Source of the DNA: Paragordius varius
Lineage: Eukaryota > Nematomorpha
Assembly (NCBI GenBank): GCA_964247055.1
Contig: OZ176058.1
Span: forward strand, 2,108,001 to 2,172,000
Reading direction: 5' to 3'
Length of the DNA stretch: 64,000 bases
Under the pieces are notes generated by a model, which saw only the letters and a list, made by a program, of their open reading frames with translations, ran no database searches and was not told the DNA's origin. Within the stretch, counting starts at the first letter, position 1; the number at the start of each line of letters is the position of its first letter. Positions 61,001 through 64,000 of this stretch are shown here, piece by piece. A program made the translations under genes and the position numbers.

Positions 61001-62477
61001 TTTGAATAATGCCAATAATGCTAATGTTAATAAAAACGTGCTGATGACTACCAATCAAAATATTGTAAATTCAACAAATCAGCTGTTGCCTTCTTCCGGT
61101 TCCGGTCTTACCGCACCTCACATTATCACATTTTCACAACAACAGATGTTTCAACATCAAAAACAGCTGTTGACGACTCAACAAAATTCAAACGCTTCTC
61201 AAACTCAATCAACAATGTTTACATCACAAAAGACCCCTGGAAATCAGCTGACTGCGGCGGCGGCACCTTTTGTCATGTCTTCAAGAGGTTTCAATACTTT
61301 TTTTGAGGGGGGGGGGATTTATTAATTTTTTTTATTTTTTAATTTATATAAAAAATTTTGTACGCGTTTTTATTTTCTTCAATTTTTTTTGAGGGGGGGA
61401 ATTTATTAAAAAAAATTTTTTTATTTTTTAATTTATATGATATAAAAAATATTAATATTTTGTACGCGTTTTTCTTTTAATAATACAGTAAAATTGAATT
61501 ATTCTATGGACAAAACATAAGATTATAAAGAAGACTTATGTTTTTTTCAAAAGACAACTACCATACTTTTTTAAACTTTAATGTTTCTTATATAAGCTAT
61601 TTAATTATTATTATTGTAATGCATAAAATTGATTGTGTTAGTTATAGATATATCTATATTTTCACACTTTACCATTTCAAACAATGAGTTATATTTAAAA
61701 AAATCAAGATTTTAAAAGTATGGTGGTTGTCTCTTAGTAAAAAATATTTGTCTTTATATTTTTACCTTTTGTCCGTATAATTTTAATTTTTAAGGTAATT
61801 TTAATTACTGATTGATAATTTTAGAAAATTACAATATGCATTTTAATGTGGTTGCTTATTAAAAAAATATTAATTCTTTTTGTACGCGTTTTTCTCTTAA
61901 TAATACAGTAAAAATTGAAATTATACTATAAACAAAACATGAGCTTATAAAAAGAAGACAAAAATTTTTTTTTTCAAAAGATAACCAAACTTTTTTAAAC
62001 TTTTAATGTTCCCTATATAAACTATTTAATTATTAATGTAATGTATAGAATTGAATGTGTTAGTTATATAAATAAATATATATATATATCTATAATTCAC
62101 ACTTTGTCATTTAATTAGTTATAATTAAATTAATCTTAAAAAACTATGGTTGTCTTTTAGAAAATATTTGTCTTTATATTTTTACGTTTTGTCCTCACGT
62201 ATAATTTCGATTTTTATTGTAATTTTTATTACTGTTGTTTATTGGTTAGTAATTTTCAATATTCATTTTAATGTGGTTGCTTATTAAAAAAAAATATTAA
62301 TTTTTTTGTACGCGTTTTCTTTTATTATTACAGTAAAATTGAAATTATACTATGGACAAAACATAAAAATATAAAGACAAATGTTTTTTTAAAAAGACAA
62401 CCATATTTTTTTAAAACCTTAAACCTTTCTATATAAGCTTTTTACTTATTATTTAATATATAGAATGGATTGTTAGT

Positions 62478-62510
<33 letters not shown>

Positions 62511-63842
62511 CACAATTTGTCATTTAATTAGTTATAATTAAATTAATCTTAAAAACTATGGTTGTCCTTTTGAAAAATATTTGTCTTTATATTTTTACCT
62601 TTTGTCTTTATGTAATTTCAATTTTTACTGTATTTTTAATTACTATTGATATATATATATATATATAACACACTTTGTCATTTCAAAACAAAGAGAGTTG
62701 TATTTAAAAAAATCAACATTTAAAAAGTATGGTTGTCTTTTGGGAAAAAAATATTTGTCTTTATATTTTTACGTTTTGTCCTCACGTATAATTTCGATTT
62801 TTATTTATTATTAATGATTCCGAAATCAGCTGTTTTTATTAAGATAGTTTTTAAATATTTAATTATTTAATCATTAATTTTTTTACATTTAATTATTGTA
62901 TATAAAAAATTACAAAAACTGTTTGTGAAAAAAAATATTTTTATTTTTTTTAAGTTTTTTGAGTAAAATCAAAATATATTAATCTATGTTTTAGGTTCAT
63001 TACCAAATAATAATATTATTAATATTAATCAAAGATCAGCTGTTTTCTTAACTTAAATATTTAAATATATTTTTAATTTTTTAAATATAATTATTAAATT
63101 TTATGAAAATTTTTCTTAAAATTTTATATTTCTTTTAAATCAAAATATATAAATCTATGATTTAGGCTCATTACCAAAGAATATTAATATCAATCCAAGA
63201 TCAGCTGTTTTCTTATTTTAAATTAAAAATATTTTAATTTTTTTTCAAATTAATTTATTAATTTTTGAAAAAGGGATTTAAATATTTTTACATTTTTTTT
63301 AAAATATATAAATTTATGTTTTAGGCTCATTACCAAACAATATTAATATCAATCCAAGATCAGCTATTTTATCACTTTAAATATTTTAAATATATTTTTA
63401 ATTTTTTAAATATAATTATTAAATTTTATGAAAATTTTTCTTAAAATTTAATATTTTTTTATTCTTTTTTGAGTAAAATCAAAATATATAAATCTATGTT
63501 TTAGGTTCATTACCAAACTATATTAATATCAATCCAAGATCAGCTGTTTTATTACTTTAAATATTATTTTAAATTTTTTATAAAAAAATAATCAATTATA
63601 AAAAAAGTATTTTAAATATTTGTTTTACATTTTTTTTGAGTAAAATCAAAATATATAAATATATGTTTTAGGTTCATTACCAAACAATATGATTAATATC
63701 AATCCAAGATCAGCTGTTCCAGTCTCACTTTCCTTGGTTAGGTCATCAGGTGATTTTTCAGGCGGCGGTGGTGGGCCTCAAAATACCCTTTTTCTGGCCC
63801 GGGGTAGGGACCCTAACTTAAATCGCCCCCAATTATTAAATA
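58067..63842 (+). CDS. Unrecognised protein with basic RIRKKS motif and Asn/Gln-rich region (partial, four exons seen)
   Basis: Exons: 58067-58154, 58824-58941, 60950-61287, 63672-63842; all GT-AG with agreeing phases, 238 codons so far. The start ATG is preceded in frame by TAA six codons upstream. Residues 1-30 are acidic (GSDDVSDGEEFSQG). Residues 31-70 hold GEGFAISRTGRIRKKSAKLM, a basic patch that could be a nuclear signal, then a short acidic helix-like stretch (MEMESLEELEND). Residues ~75-180 are Asn/Gln/Ser/Thr-rich and disordered, and exon 4 has a poly-Gly stretch. I do not recognise the family; the layout resembles a nuclear regulatory protein. The exon 4 donor (GTAATTTT at 63843) is tentative, and the gene probably continues beyond the window. 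Reading through the exon 3 donor would end the protein at 61325 after a run of ten G. Confidence 0.75.
58520..58720. repeat. Tandem duplication in intron 1 of the plus-strand gene
   Basis: The block TATGACATTGTATTTATTAC and TTAAATTATTATT is repeated two to three times within 200 bp. No exon sequence is included. Confidence 0.5.
58971..58988. promoter_or_regulatory. X-box (RFX-type) palindrome 1
   Basis: GCGTTGCCATGGCAACGC, a perfect 18-bp palindrome containing GTTGCC-AT-GGCAAC, the consensus bound by RFX factors. It lies 30 bp inside intron 2 of the plus-strand gene. Confidence 0.6.
59080..59420. repeat. Tandem ~200-bp units carrying X-boxes in intron 2
   Basis: The two units share AATAAGATGGTATCGTCGAC (GTGTCG in one), AAAATGCCATTTTTAATCAA and AAAGTGTAGTTATGTTTAGT. 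They end in X-boxes at 59166-59179 (GTTGCCACGGTAAC) and 59372-59385 (GTTGCCATGGTAAC). The third X-box, at 58973, begins the series. Spacings are 193 and 206 bp. GTCGAC and ATTTTAG/CTAAAAT add further short palindromes. Confidence 0.75.
59530..59710. mobile_element. Tandem hAT-like terminal fragments in intron 2
   Basis: AGAGCCACAAGTAGTTGAAC then ACTCCTACCCCTG resembles the reverse of a CAGGGGTAG..GTTCAA hAT end. A shorter copy, TTGTTGAACACCCCTACCCT, follows about 130 bp later with the same GTTTTAGAT..ATCGAAA flank, so it was duplicated after insertion. From 59.71 to 60.94 kb the intron is simple A/T sequence. Confidence 0.4.
61288..62810. repeat. Tandem MITE-A-bearing units in intron 3 of the plus-strand gene
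   Basis: Units of about 420 bp start with TTTTTGTACGCGTTTTT (near 61350, 61460, 61880, 62305), followed by a complete family A MITE (61483-61797, 61904-62221, 62329-62632). A last right half is at 62690-62800. In the first ~100 bp, TTTTTTTGAGGGGGGG next to the exon 3 donor is also duplicated (61307 and 61391). The order of MITE and GTACGCG is constant, showing amplification as one unit. Confidence 0.75.
62985..63552 (+). repeat. Array of echoes of the 5' edge of exon 4 of the plus-strand gene
   Basis: Four copies of TTTTAGGTTCATTACCAAAC with ATCAATCCAAGATCAGCTGT, at 62985-63052, 63160-63216, 63320-63372 and 63500-63550, precede the true exon edge at 63672. Each keeps a TTTTAG acceptor and an open frame of about 15 codons (SLPNNININPRSAV type), then runs into stops. 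A ruined fifth copy is near 62817-62838. Units are about 165-185 bp and also share GAGTAAAATCAAAATATATA. Confidence 0.88.
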
Positions 63843-63852
63843 GTAATTTTAT

Positions 63853-63864
63853 AAATATATATAT

Positions 63865-63895
<31 letters not shown>

Positions 63896-63963
63896 TTAAA
63901 TATTATATATATTTATAAATATATATTTTTATATATAAATATATATAATCATTTAAAAAATTT

Positions 63964-63998
<35 letters not shown>

Positions 63999-64000
63999 TC
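63853..64000. repeat. (TA)n-rich tract at the right edge
   Basis: Alternating TA runs and ATATTTATAAATATAT palindromic stretches just after the exon 4 candidate donor; no other content visible before the window ends. Confidence 0.85.

Noticed and set aside
1-64000. Transfer RNA, ribosomal RNA and bacterial-type operon features
   Set aside because: None recognised; all supported genes are spliced animal genes.

Overview
This window is very AT-rich animal nuclear DNA. It has spliced genes with GT-AG introns, long (TA)n runs and many short inverted-repeat transposable elements. The organism cannot be named from the sequence alone. The gene set (class I aldolase, a UBA5-type UFM1-activating enzyme, a CRIP-type LIM protein) and the exon/intron style indicate a metazoan, probably an invertebrate.

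Layout. 1-12.6 kb: no gene seen, mostly decayed MITEs. 12.6-30.4 kb (minus): fructose-bisphosphate aldolase, six exons giving 368 codons, followed by an array of copies of its own last exon. 30.4-37.7 kb: intergenic, with a mariner transposase relic, a possible LINE scrap and several MITEs. 37.8-51.2 kb (minus): UBA5 homologue, ten exons giving 388 codons, including one 29-nt intron. 51.2-54.9 kb: intergenic MITE-rich DNA. 54.96-57.94 kb (minus): 78-residue CRIP-like LIM protein, four exons. 58.07 kb to the right edge (plus): an unrecognised protein gene, four exons visible, starting 123 bp from the CRIP start codon (divergent pair).

The most unusual property is shared by all four genes. Many introns are built from tandem arrays in which each unit carries a copy of the edge of the neighbouring exon together with its splice site. 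Copies of 5' exon edges lie in the upstream intron, and copies of 3' edges lie in the downstream intron. Copies near the exon are usually long and well matched, while distant ones tend to be shorter and more degraded. (TA)n runs and MITEs are often amplified with the units. I call these exon-edge echoes. A tandem duplication with one breakpoint in the intron and one in the exon leaves an intact message as long as the splice site next to the complete exon is used. That would let introns lengthen at little cost while filling them with decoy splice sites. The mechanism is inference; the repeated exon edges are read directly.

A second regulatory-looking feature is a set of three X-box (RFX-type) palindromes about 200 bp apart in intron 2 of the plus-strand gene. 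All coordinates were worked out by eye; exon boundaries rest on phase, GT-AG sites and protein family similarity, and edges of decayed repeats are approximate.
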